In this document: piece after piece, positions 30,201 to 38,966 of the stretch | How the letters are laid out: each line of letters begins with the position of its first letter | Position numbering within the stretch: position 1 is the stretch's first letter | Source: Pyrenophora tritici-repentis | Taxonomy: Eukaryota > Ascomycota > Dothideomycetes > Pleosporales > Pleosporaceae | Direction of reading: 5' to 3' | Assembly (NCBI RefSeq): GCF_003171515.1 | Contig: NC_089397.1 | Location: forward strand, 1,984,001-2,048,000 | Length of the DNA: 64,000 nucleotides | The notes under the pieces: generated by a model | Told to the model about the DNA's origin: nothing | Database searches by the model: none | Seen by the model: the letters and a program-made list of their open reading frames with translations, nothing else | Translations under genes and position numbers: made by a program

Positions 30201-31553
30201 TCAATCAGTGACTGAGTCCGGTGTTTGTGATGTCTTAATGTAGGGTGTAATTGATCGTGATGCCGTAGTTAGGCGTGGTCGCTTCGTTTCCAGGTTTGTT
30301 TCCTGTATTATTCTTTGTAAGTCTGCATCATGCTGAAGTTTGTACTGTACCAGCTTTGTGATGTGTTTGTTCGGTTTGAACCAATCTGGGGTCTCCAAAG
30401 TTGGGTTGACATAGTAGCAGCTACTGATGTCATGGCGTTGTTCACAAGCAGGACATATGTCGCCAGCGTCTGCTGTATTCCTTTTCTGGAACTGCTTGGA
30501 CTTGTTGCCAGGTGCATTCATTTTGCGTTTGTTTGTTTGCCTTTGGTTTCCCTGGCTAGGGTTGGTAGATGGCGCTCTAATTTGCACACTTGAGGCGTCC
30601 CCCTGTGTGTTCGAGTCGGATTCACCGCTCGCCGCGTAGGCTGCTTCACCCGTCATAAAGGCACTTCTTGATTTGCCTCGTGTTGGGTGAGCTAGGCTCA
30701 TGTGTTCGCGGAAGAGTTTCATCATCTGCCTTCTTTCTATATTGTTCCGGTCGCTTCCCGCTCCAGTGAATGTTGCCATCCATGCTGGGGCAATCTTAGA
30801 GACTGCTTTTAGGAAGTCGTCCACAACCAGCTTGCTTTGTATCACGTCCCCTATCTTTAGGGCTTCGGCGCGAGTTGCAGCTTGGTCGTATTCGCTGAGC
30901 CATGATTCCCAATTTTGCGGGCTTCTCATAGGTCTCAAGGAATCGTGGTACCTCTCTCGTACCCTTCTGATCTCATCGTCGAGGTCTACTCCAACTGCTA
31001 CCTGGAGGTTTGTGATCCAGGTGCGGAGAGTTCCATGTTCCTCAAAGCAGCTCACTTGAAGGTGTGGGCTAACTGTTGCATTCAGGTGTCTGATCATTGC
31101 CGCAATGTTTGTGCGTTCGTCTCGATAGTTTCGTTCGCGTATTTTGTATGATTCAAAAACCATCTTGAATTCCCTTGAGTCCCCATCGTATGCCTCCTTC
31201 CCCTCCGCTGAGAGTTCTGAGTATCGAGCTGGTATGGCTGGAGTTTGAACAGCAGGGTTGACTATGTCAACTGTATCTTGTGTAGGCGCTCGGGCATTGG
31301 CTCTCGCGGTTCGTGTAGAGGAGGATGGAGCTGATGATGTATTTCTCAGAGCAGCGGCTGGTTCATAGTCGGATACGAGTGGAGGGAGAGGTTCGGTCGG
31401 CTTTGTACGAGGCTGAGTGTTGCCCGCTGGATCTACAATGTCCCAGATCTCTAGGGCTTCGCATTGCATCTTGATTTGGCGGTACCAGGGGATCCATTTG
31501 CTCGAGTCGGTGAGGATGACTGTTGCGTCCCTCTGGCTCTGGTTTGTCGCCAT
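30201..31553 (-). CDS. Gag of Copia B
   Basis: 450 residues from the ATG at 31553 (MATNQSQRDATVILTDSSKW); the longer open frame reaching into the LTR is not used, because this start matches the N-terminus of the related elements. The N-terminal two thirds is the capsid-like helical part (AAMIRHLNATVSPHLQVSC; WESWLSEYDQAATRAEAL). A basic linker leads to a short zinc knuckle, CPACEQRHDISSC (CX2CX3HX4C, near 30450). It ends TPDSVTD followed by TGA-CTA, then Pol in the same frame. The unbroken frame contrasts with the frameshifted Gag of elements A, C and D. Confidence 0.9.
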   Translation of the reverse strand: MATNQSQRDATVILTDSSKWIPWYRQIKMQCEALEIWDIVDPAGNTQPRTKPTEPLPPLVSDYEPAAALRNTSSAPSSSTRTARANARAPTQDTVDIVNPAVQTPAIPARYSELSAEGKEAYDGDSREFKMVFESYKIRERNYRDERTNIAAMIRHLNATVSPHLQVSCFEEHGTLRTWITNLQVAVGVDLDDEIRRVRERYHDSLRPMRSPQNWESWLSEYDQAATRAEALKIGDVIQSKLVVDDFLKAVSKIAPAWMATFTGAGSDRNNIERRQMMKLFREHMSLAHPTRGKSRSAFMTGEAAYAASGESDSNTQGDASSVQIRAPSTNPSQGNQRQTNKRKMNAPGNKSKQFQKRNTADAGDICPACEQRHDISSCYYVNPTLETPDWFKPNKHITKLVQYKLQHDADLQRIIQETNLETKRPRLTTASRSITPYIKTSQTPDSVTD

Positions 31554-31584
31554 TATTGCGTGTTCGTTGCTCGTTATAGAGGCA

Positions 31585-31598
31585 GTGAGACTCTTAAT
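31585..31598 (-). other. Primer-binding site of Copia B (half tRNA-Lys type)
   Basis: On the minus strand attaagagtctcac follows the 5' LTR without a gap. See the finding on half-tRNA priming. Confidence 0.65.
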
Positions 31599-31762
31599 TG
31601 TCAGATTAGATGAGATATTGCACAAAAGTGATGGATGTTCATGATTGATTGTATTATTCTCTGTTCTAAGGTGCGCGCTGAGAGTTTTGTTCTGCTAAGA
31701 CGCTAACCCATTATTAGCTAGCGGTGTCGGCACTTTCGGCTCGACACGCCTGCTATCTGACA
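31599..31762 (-). repeat. 5' LTR of Copia B
   Basis: 164 bp, no differences seen from 26500-26663. Confidence 0.93.
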
Positions 31763-31859
31763 GGCCCCCATATCGATAAGATCCTTATCTTATCGGACTA
31801 GCGCCTTGGCGCCCACAGCACAAGTTCGGGCTCACAACGTAGATAGCTCGATAGCTTGT

Positions 31860-31993
31860 TACGCTGGTAAATGGGTCGGGGTTGGGTTGGGGTTGGGTTA
31901 CCTTAATAGGTAATGACTAGGCTAACTTGGAACTAGTCATTACCTATTAAGGTAACCCAACCCCAACCCAACCCCGACCCATTTACCAGCGTA
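31860..31993. mobile_element. 134-bp foldback MITE with 8-bp target duplication (hAT-like)
   Basis: Nearly the whole element is a hairpin: about 60-bp arms starting tacgctggtaaatgggtcgg with a short loop near 31922-31933. It is flanked by TAGCTTGT at 31852-31859 and 31994-32001. The opposite arm of the host inverted repeat (about 32270-32291) keeps the empty site with one copy of that 8-mer, confirming insertion. An 8-bp duplication points to the hAT superfamily. Confidence 0.8.
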
Positions 31994-32585
31994 TAGCTTG
32001 TATCTTGTCAAATCCAATCTTTCTCTACACTCTTGATTGATCCCTCACATTTAGCACCTCTAGGGATTAAGCTAAAGCACTTTACTAAGCCCCTAATAAT
32101 TATAGTACTTATATAAAGACCTGTTCGTTGTATAGTTATGCGATAGCTATATCTCTAAGATATATAGAACCTTTTTTACCTTTATACATGCTTAGAACAA
32201 CTGCGTCCTTTCTGTAACACTCGCTCCGCCTGTGAGGGATCGATCAAGACTGTGGAGAAAGATTGGATTTGACAAGATACAAGCTATCGAGCTTGTCGGC
32301 CGGGCAAGCCAGTCTCCATGCATTTACTTCTCACCAGCTAGCTCTCCTCTTATAGGACTAGCTCCTTCTGCTTAGTGGCTGGCCTCTTCTAGGCTTCACC
32401 CCGCACCTATATAGCTAGTCCTTCGCTGTTCTCAATACAACAACGATTTCGCCCACTCAGTTCCCCGATAGAGCTATCTACGTTGTGAGCCCGAACTTGT
32501 GCTGTGGGCGCCAAGGCGCCAGTCCGATAAGATAAGGATCTTATCGATATGGGGGCCATGGGCCGAGTCTATGGATCCGTAACAC

Positions 32586-32918
32586 CGCCTACAGAAGTAT
32601 AGACTTAGATATTAGTATTCTATACTATGCTAGTTTATCGCTGTCTCCTGCTATACCCGCTGTATAAGTCCTATACACCACCCTATTCTTAGACACCTCT
32701 AAACTCACTATACTCCCCTATTATAAGCTAAAACGACATTTATGTTACAAGTAACAGGAAGGATTACTGGCAACAAACAGATACAAGCTATCTTTTGTAG
32801 AAAAGCCAAAAACCATATTAGCGAACCATACCAGAAAACCATGTAAATTAGAAAAACCAAGATAGAACGGCCTTCGGCCAAAGTCCTACATAGTCTCTGA
32901 CTGAAAAAGGACTCTAAT
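32586..32918. other. TE-derived spacer with the (TAA)n-tailed repeat, copy 2
   Basis: No gene is visible. 32866-32918 repeats the sequence at 18281-18340. It continues on the far side of Copia E at 38940-38966 with an (ATA)n tail, so E inserted into the tail of this repeat. Confidence 0.45.
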
Positions 32919-33115
32919 TGTTGGAAGGCCTTGTACGATCGTACGGTGAATAACAGTAGCTAAGGTAATCTTGTGTATTGGTATTCTGGTGTATGATGAT
33001 TCTACGAATGTGGGGGCTACGAAGGTATACATAACGTTGGGTCCGAGTTGGGCCGAAGTAGGATCGAGGCGGTACATTGGGCCTTATTAGGCGACACACC
33101 GTGTGTATGCCGACA
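32919..33115 (-). repeat. 3' LTR of Copia E
   Basis: 197 bp between TGTTGGAAGG and GCCGACA on the plus strand. Confidence 0.93.
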
Positions 33116-33209
33116 CTGGCAATCTTTTCTTATTGTAACGACTGATGTAAGGAAAAACGGGTCTTCTAAAAAGAACACACTGAGAGGGATTCCAAATAGG
33201 CATATGTGC

Positions 33210-35324
33210 CTACTCCGTAGGTCGCTGCACAGATCCCTCTACTCGGATTGACAGCTTGTTGCTTTCGATGAAACGTTCTAACGCGCGATTTGGTGTTGCT
33301 TTCGTGAATGCGTCCGCGGGGTTGTCCTCTCCGTTGATCCAGCGGATCTCAGTGATCTCGCGACGCTCGTATGACTGCCGAAGCGCCATGATGTCGATCA
33401 TCAGTCGCTTCTCAGCAGTTGTTCCGAGTTTGACGAGGCATTCATACAAGGAGTATGAATCCGTACACACAATAAGTGGGATCGGTGGTAGACCTAGGCG
33501 TCCTGTAATCATCTTGAGGGTTGTCAGGATAGCGATAGCGATGTCGACACCGCTAACCATGCCGTACGTTTCTGAGGCGAGAACGCTCCGGGTAACGCGT
33601 TTGCATTTGGTCGAACTCCAATGGATTACGTTACCACGAATATCAAACGTGCTGTCTTGTCGACTCGACTCATTCGCAAGGATAAGTAGGTACCCTAGCT
33701 GTGAGCTAAGGTCTTGGTTGTTCGCGAAGGATCCGTCTGTGAACACTACCAGCTTTGCTGTAGCGAGGTCGAGAGGGACGTATCGCAGGCCTCGTTGTAT
33801 GCTCTCAGATTGCCACTGCAGCCGGCGGTTAAGCTTCACGTATTCCGTGTCCTTAGGTTGTTGTATTTGCGCAGCCGCGGAAAGATCGAACGATGCTTCA
33901 GGTTGGCATATCGACGCAATGTACGCGCCACGCGCGCGCTGCTCCATGTACTTCTGTGCTCGGTTTGCTGCCTTCGGATCAATAATTTCGATCTTGGCAC
34001 CTTGTCCCTTCTGCGTAAGTAGAATCGTGTCTCCGCGCAACGTTAGAGTACATCCGTTGAACTCGAGTGATACTTCTTTGGACAGTCTCTCCTTGGGCTT
34101 GGCTCGAAAATTGGCTTTCTGGAGCGCAGCGTCTTCTGCACCAGAGAATGCAGGCGTCCCAATCGCGAGAGTATCGTCTGTCTGCAGGCCCACTATTCCA
34201 AACGCTTCCCGTCTCCCGTTCGTGATCAGGAGGCACGGGTCATACGTTGATGTAGCCATGTCGAGCTCCTTGCAGTGGTGTCCTTGGTACGTAGCAAACC
34301 AGTGCGTAGCAAACCAGTGGACTCCTGCTTCCGCGATTCCATAGAGTGGCTTGATTACGCGAATAATTGTTCCCTTGGGATACTTTGTTATAAGCTCCTT
34401 TGGGAGGTGCGCTAAAACCGTGCGGAATAGCTCTGTTTGTGCCTGTGGGTACGCTTGCGTGATATCTCGTAGTTCCACAACCATGCCCTCATCGAGTAAT
34501 GCAGGCGCTAGGGCTAGAATCAGGCGCTGGCTGGCTCGTTGGATGGTTGGCGACTGCGTCAGGATCTCGTGTTTGCCCTCGTCATTGTAACCTTGAACAA
34601 CGAGGCGTGATTTCTCGTACGGGACCATGGTCTTGCCTTTGACTTCGCGGACCATGCGCGATTTGAAGATACGATACCCGCCGTGTAGAGTTGGATCAAA
34701 CAGCTCAAAACTGAATACTCCACGGCCGACGAGGTCGTCGATCTCCTTCTGATCGGATGCTTCGAATGGAGCGCCCGGGACGTTAATCACGCCGTCATTG
34801 CGTAGCTTGACGGCCAGGGCGTAATCGTCCTCCTCCTTCTTCGACAGGTACTGCACCTTGGGCTTGTTCTTTGATCCAGGTGGGCGGCCCCGCTTGCGCG
34901 GCTGAGCCGCTTGGTTGGCTTCCGCCGGTGGTACCGGTAGTGGCGGTTCATCAGCAATCGCTTCGTCTGTGGTCGGAGATCCACCTGTGCCTTGATCTGC
35001 GCCGTCTATCGCTGTAGTCAGATCGCGATAGTACGGTTTTACGACAGTGGATCGGAACGTCGTTGGGCCGTTGATCATGTCTACAGTAACATCGTGGTCC
35101 TTCATATCGATGACTCTATACGGCCCTTGCCATCCATTCTTCTCGCGCCATACCATCACCTCACTCTGAAGAGGCAGTGACAGTACCCCGTCTGTAGTAG
35201 GCCCATTCCTGGTACCAAGTGCGTTGCTCACCGCATGTTCCGCTGAGGCCTTCCGCAGCGCCCTCATCGCTTTCTGGATTGCCTCCGCGCGATGGGTTAT
35301 CGAGGGAGATGGTGGTGAATCCAT
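33210..35324 (-). CDS. Copia E Pol, C-terminal part (RT and RNase H)
   Basis: This 704-residue frame continues the polyprotein after a -1 frame change near 35340, where the upstream frame stops at 35297. It begins PPSPSITHRAEAIQKAM, followed by an SH3-like fold (WREKNGWQGPYRVIDM), an AT-hook-like RKRGRPPGSKNKPK, the RT (YEKSRLVVQGYND; QTDDTLAIG in place of YVDD), and RNase H (VVFTDGSFANN; RSVLASETYGM; WINGEDNPADAFTK). The first ATG (35324) is in the overlap and is unlikely to be used for separate translation. A 15-bp tandem duplication at 34291-34320 duplicates HWFAT just before the RT active region and may impair the enzyme. Confidence 0.85.
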   Translation of the reverse strand: MDSPPSPSITHRAEAIQKAMRALRKASAEHAVSNALGTRNGPTTDGVLSLPLQSEVMVWREKNGWQGPYRVIDMKDHDVTVDMINGPTTFRSTVVKPYYRDLTTAIDGADQGTGGSPTTDEAIADEPPLPVPPAEANQAAQPRKRGRPPGSKNKPKVQYLSKKEEDDYALAVKLRNDGVINVPGAPFEASDQKEIDDLVGRGVFSFELFDPTLHGGYRIFKSRMVREVKGKTMVPYEKSRLVVQGYNDEGKHEILTQSPTIQRASQRLILALAPALLDEGMVVELRDITQAYPQAQTELFRTVLAHLPKELITKYPKGTIIRVIKPLYGIAEAGVHWFATHWFATYQGHHCKELDMATSTYDPCLLITNGRREAFGIVGLQTDDTLAIGTPAFSGAEDAALQKANFRAKPKERLSKEVSLEFNGCTLTLRGDTILLTQKGQGAKIEIIDPKAANRAQKYMEQRARGAYIASICQPEASFDLSAAAQIQQPKDTEYVKLNRRLQWQSESIQRGLRYVPLDLATAKLVVFTDGSFANNQDLSSQLGYLLILANESSRQDSTFDIRGNVIHWSSTKCKRVTRSVLASETYGMVSGVDIAIAILTTLKMITGRLGLPPIPLIVCTDSYSLYECLVKLGTTAEKRLMIDIMALRQSYERREITEIRWINGEDNPADAFTKATPNRALERFIESNKLSIRVEGSVQRPTE

Positions 35325-38300
35325 GGATATCCGGGGTATGCACCGAAGACGAGCAGCGTGGGTACGAGCCCGTCTGGGCCTGCGGTGTCGTTGACGGCCT
35401 TGACTGCCATCTGCAACACTGCGGCGTCGCTGGTGCCAGTGTCAAGCTCTGTCCTCAGGATCTCGTACGCGCGTCTGAGCGGTGCGTGGTATCTTTCTAC
35501 CTTGCCGATAGACCAATGGGCCTCGGTTGGCACTTGTTTACATGTGATTCCCATGATCTTCGCCTCTGATCTGAATTCGACTGACGCGAAGTTGGTGCCG
35601 GCGTCGTGGGTGACGATATCTGGCGGCCCTTGGTATGTATCAATCCAGAGCAGGCGGAGTGCTTCCCAGGTGTCTTTCGCGCTCATAGACGGTAGAAATC
35701 GCGCGCCGTTGAATGTTGTAGCCGAATCGATCACGTGAAGCACTGGTTTCCCACTCAGATACATCACATCTACGAGGATCTCGAAGTTGAATTCCCGATC
35801 ATCTTTCAGCCTAAACTTGAATCGGCGCGGCGCTGGATCATGCGCTTGGCAGTGATGGCAGAACGTTTGGATCTCTCGGAGCAGCCGTTCATCCACGTCC
35901 TCGTGTCCTGCGCGTTTGAGCAATCGTATCAGCCGTTCGACGGCTGGATGCCCGAACCTCCGGTGTAAGCGTCGGAGCTCAGTCTCCGTAAGGAATACGC
36001 GCGCGCGCTCTGCCTTGCTTAGGTGGAACCACGGGTGTCCCCATTTGCGAATCACTGGAAAGGTAGCTTTTCCTTGTACCAGCTGGTCCGTAGTATTGTT
36101 GAAGTACACGTGGAGCCGGTCCATGTCTTTCAGACAGAGGAGAAACGGGGTGGGTGCGTTCAAGACCTCAAATTTGATCTTTCCAATCTGTGTCGATACA
36201 TGTGCGGTTCCAATCGAAGTAGTGACGCTTCCTTTGCCAAATTGCACAGATGCGTTTCCAGCAGTAGACGTATCTAGAGTTACGGTGGGGTCCTCAGTTT
36301 GGAGCGCCCAGAACTGCTCCTTTCCGGCTGTCGATACATTTGAGGCACCAGTGTCAGGAAGAATGCCTTGGTACGTGATTCGCGAGTATCGATCCTCGAT
36401 AAGGAACTGCGTTGCGGGCGTAATAGGCTCCTTGCACCTGTAGACGTCTTCTCCAGTCACGTGGTGCAAAAAGGCCTGATCTGTGAGGTACTTAACTGCC
36501 AATCTTTGGTCCTCATCATCTTCGTCTTGCTCCTCTAGGAAGAACTGGTCGACTTCTTCCCCCTCGTACGCGACGAGAAATGTGCTAAACTCCATTTGCT
36601 CTCCCGTAATCGCGCAGTGTGTGATGTACTGCGCTTTTGAGCGTTTTCTTTCTTCAAGCGTGTGGTTTGTGGACCAACAGCCTGTCTTGCCGCAGACGTA
36701 ACATTTCTTGTCGATTTGTGTGTTGACTCCAGAGCGGTGCTGAAGCCCACCGCGTCCGCGGGTGAATCCGCTGCGTCCACCGCGAGGGTTGTAATTCCCT
36801 CGCAATCTTCCAGAGCTGTTGTTGTTGTACCGACGATCCAAGTAGTACTGGCTATCCGTATCCGCCTCAGTGAAGTTGACGGAGACGGTCATGGCGAGTG
36901 AGTTTTCGATTGACGATCGCAGATCTCCAAACAGAACCTCGCATTCTAGAGACGGCTTGTAGAGTGCCATCTCGAGCTCCTTCACGCCTCGGCATGCTGT
37001 GATTACAGTCGTTCGGAGCGCGTATTCTCCCATGTACTGCTGTCCAAGTGCTCTTTGACACAATTGGAGCTTGTCCAGCATGATGTCAAGGACCTCGTGG
37101 AGGTTCTTTTCGGGGTTCTCCCTGCGGACTTTGACAAACGATGTCGTCGTCCAGTCCGCGTAGTAATGGCCGTGGTTGACGTCTGTGTCGAAGTGGTTCT
37201 TGAGCTTTGTGTAGGCAGTCAAGAACGTATCCATCCGCTGATCGACGAAGTGGAGGTAATACTCCTCTGCGCGGCCGTCGAGAATCCGTGGAAAGACTGC
37301 ATGGAACTGCCCTGGCTCGATGTCTGCGTGATAACAGATGCTGTAGAAGATCTTCAATTTATCGTCTAGGAGGTCGTACGGCTTTCCCGTATACTTTTTG
37401 TCTCGGTCCCACATTTTCACGAAGACATTGATCGTCTTAGGATCCAGTTTCTCATTGCCAAACTCGATTGGTGGAACTGCCTTGTACGGGTCTGTTTCAC
37501 CAGAGGGCACAATTGGGGGAACGCTCAGTCCCTTCGGACGTTGCGGGTATGCTGGTGTATACTCGCGGAATCGGTCGAAGTTGTTGTAGGTGAGGGGAGG
37601 TTGCTGACTTTGGACGCGCTGATAGGCTGGCTGCGGTGCGGATTCAGTTGTCTCTACAGGCTGGCTTCGGATTGGTTGGTTTTGGGCTTTCTCAATCGTT
37701 TTTGCTAGCTGGTCCTGAATCTGTTGTTCTTCCTCAACGGTCTCCTGTCGTCCTTGCACACGGGCGTGGGTCTGGTCTTGATCGCGGGTTTGCCGACTGT
37801 CTACGTCTCGGCCTCTTGTCCTTACAGGCGTTTGGGTTCGGCTCTGGGCCTGGCTTGATAATCTCCTGTCTGTGGACTGTACTGATCCTTCACTGCGTTG
37901 TTGCCGTAGTGCCCGCTCTTGCAACATGTGCGCAGCTGATCGTGTGTCAAACACAGCCGACTGGAATACGTCCTGAGGCCATTCTAGGTACTCCTCCATG
38001 CGTAATAACCTAGCTAGAGACTCACTAGGTGCCATATTAATACGGCCAGTATACACTCCCTTAAAGCGGAGGATCCGCTTTAGTTCCTTTGTGTATATTG
38101 GCTGGGCACGTAGGAACATTGCCTCTGTCCATCCTTCAAAGTCCTGACGGAACTCCCAAAAGAGTTCTTCATCTGCTGTTGGTCGATCTGTATAGTCCGC
38201 AATCGCACGCGCAATGTACGTTGTTGCTGTAGTAATCCCTACCTCATCGTCTGGAGCTTCAACGTTGTCCTCCCAAATCTCTGGATCGATGTGATGCCAT

Positions 38301-38512
38301 TCTCTTGGTTTTATGTTTGTGGTCCCTAGTAGCGCCTCTAGTGTGGGTACCACTCTTCTACTACTGCTCGCCATTCCTACTGCCGGTGTCCTGGCTACCG
38401 GTGCTCTTTCCGATGATGTTCTCTCTCCTGCTATTGTGTTCTTGTTGACGCTTGTTGCGCTAGCTGCGTTCGCTAGAGATGCGTCGGTGGTCGTGGGTTG
38501 TACACGGGTCAA
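35297..38512 (-). CDS. Copia E Gag, protease and integrase
   Basis: 1071 residues. The N-terminal half is Gag, with long Gln/Arg/Thr-rich linkers and a zinc-binding CYVCGKTGCWSTNH in which Cys and His of the usual knuckle are exchanged (CX2CX4CX4H). The protease is GILPDTGASN, and the integrase zinc region is LHRRFGHPAVERLIRLL with FCHHCQAHD. The integrase core has D (LVDVMYLSG), D (THDAGTNFAS) and E (GKVERYHAPL). The frame ends at HHHLPR instead of running into the RT. The shift falls at a run of four C where five would keep the frame, so a one-base loss is more likely than programmed frameshifting. Confidence 0.87.
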   Translation of the reverse strand: MTRVQPTTTDASLANAASATSVNKNTIAGERTSSERAPVARTPAVGMASSSRRVVPTLEALLGTTNIKPREWHHIDPEIWEDNVEAPDDEVGITTATTYIARAIADYTDRPTADEELFWEFRQDFEGWTEAMFLRAQPIYTKELKRILRFKGVYTGRINMAPSESLARLLRMEEYLEWPQDVFQSAVFDTRSAAHMLQERALRQQRSEGSVQSTDRRLSSQAQSRTQTPVRTRGRDVDSRQTRDQDQTHARVQGRQETVEEEQQIQDQLAKTIEKAQNQPIRSQPVETTESAPQPAYQRVQSQQPPLTYNNFDRFREYTPAYPQRPKGLSVPPIVPSGETDPYKAVPPIEFGNEKLDPKTINVFVKMWDRDKKYTGKPYDLLDDKLKIFYSICYHADIEPGQFHAVFPRILDGRAEEYYLHFVDQRMDTFLTAYTKLKNHFDTDVNHGHYYADWTTTSFVKVRRENPEKNLHEVLDIMLDKLQLCQRALGQQYMGEYALRTTVITACRGVKELEMALYKPSLECEVLFGDLRSSIENSLAMTVSVNFTEADTDSQYYLDRRYNNNSSGRLRGNYNPRGGRSGFTRGRGGLQHRSGVNTQIDKKCYVCGKTGCWSTNHTLEERKRSKAQYITHCAITGEQMEFSTFLVAYEGEEVDQFFLEEQDEDDEDQRLAVKYLTDQAFLHHVTGEDVYRCKEPITPATQFLIEDRYSRITYQGILPDTGASNVSTAGKEQFWALQTEDPTVTLDTSTAGNASVQFGKGSVTTSIGTAHVSTQIGKIKFEVLNAPTPFLLCLKDMDRLHVYFNNTTDQLVQGKATFPVIRKWGHPWFHLSKAERARVFLTETELRRLHRRFGHPAVERLIRLLKRAGHEDVDERLLREIQTFCHHCQAHDPAPRRFKFRLKDDREFNFEILVDVMYLSGKPVLHVIDSATTFNGARFLPSMSAKDTWEALRLLWIDTYQGPPDIVTHDAGTNFASVEFRSEAKIMGITCKQVPTEAHWSIGKVERYHAPLRRAYEILRTELDTGTSDAAVLQMAVKAVNDTAGPDGLVPTLLVFGAYPGYPWIHHHLPR

Positions 38513-38737
38513 ATCTCAACCGGTCGGTTGGCGCGTGTATAGACGGCGTCTTGGAACGCTTCTGATACGGCTGTAACGGTCGGTCGCTAGCCACGAACGA
38601 CGCCTGATATAGCTAACAGTGAGCTTAGCATAGATAACTCCGCCTTGCTGATATAGGCAATCTAGGGAACGCGCGGGGTAAAGAATCTATCTCTTCTTAA
38701 CCTAACTGTCTGTGACTGCCGTGCAATCACTGATCAG

Positions 38738-38934
38738 TGTTGGAAGGCCTTGTACGATCGTACGGTGAATAACAGTAGCTAAGGTAATCTTGTGTATTGG
38801 TATTCTGGTGTATGATGATTCTACGAATGTGGGGGCTACGAAGGTATACATAACGTTGGGTCCGAGTTGGGCCGAAGTAGGATCGAGGCGGTACATTGGG
38901 CCTTATTAGGCGACACACCGTGTGTATGCCGACA
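38738..38934 (-). repeat. 5' LTR of Copia E
   Basis: 197 bp, no differences seen from the other LTR. Confidence 0.93.
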
Positions 38935-38966
38935 CTAATGGAATAATAATAATAATAATAATAATA

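Larger units (their letters stand above)
26500..31762 (-). mobile_element. Copia-type LTR retrotransposon B, structurally complete
   Basis: 5263 bp with 164-bp LTRs (26500-26663, 31599-31762) that read as identical. It is flanked by the duplication GGCCC at 26495-26499 and 31763-31767. Gag and Pol are both open and separated by a single in-frame TGA. The tRNA-Lys-type primer site follows the 5' LTR, and a purine tract (gctgagggggtg) precedes the 3' LTR. It is the most intact retroelement in the window. Confidence 0.95.
26467..32585. mobile_element. Long inverted-repeat element (family I) hosting Copia B and a hAT-like MITE
   Basis: The left end gtgttaaggatccatagact (26467 on) is mirrored at 32585 going left. 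The arm continues after Copia B (31763-32050) as ccatatcgataagatcctta and beyond, and is mirrored at 32231-32560. The arms differ: the right arm has about 190 bp (near 32292-32480) absent from the left, and the left holds a MITE at 31860-31993. The centre (32050-32230) is AT-rich and non-coding. A foldback or MITE-like DNA element is the best description; its superfamily and target duplication are not clear. Confidence 0.6.
32919..38934 (-). mobile_element. Copia-type LTR retrotransposon E (different lineage)
   Basis: 6016 bp with 197-bp LTRs (32919-33115, 38738-38934) that read as identical, flanked by CTAAT at 32914-32918 and 38935-38939. It has one long gag-pol frame broken by a single frameshift. 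The protein differs clearly from elements A-D, and its primer site is not the tRNA-Lys type. Confidence 0.93.

Noticed and set aside
31870..31905. Interstitial telomere repeat
   Set aside because: The unit alternates gggtt and ggggtt rather than TTAGGG, and it is an integral part of a mirrored MITE.
31862..31991. TA target duplication (Tc1/mariner type) for the hairpin MITE
   Set aside because: The longer 8-bp TAGCTTGT duplication is perfect and is confirmed by the empty site in the opposite arm.
33256..34344. 362-codon plus-strand ORF
   Set aside because: Exact antisense of the Copia E reverse transcriptase; composition is that of a shadow frame.
35297..35345. Programmed -1 frameshift between integrase and RT of Copia E
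   Set aside because: The site has only a run of four C and no clear slippery heptamer or downstream structure. A one-base loss explains it, and Copia elements normally fuse these domains.
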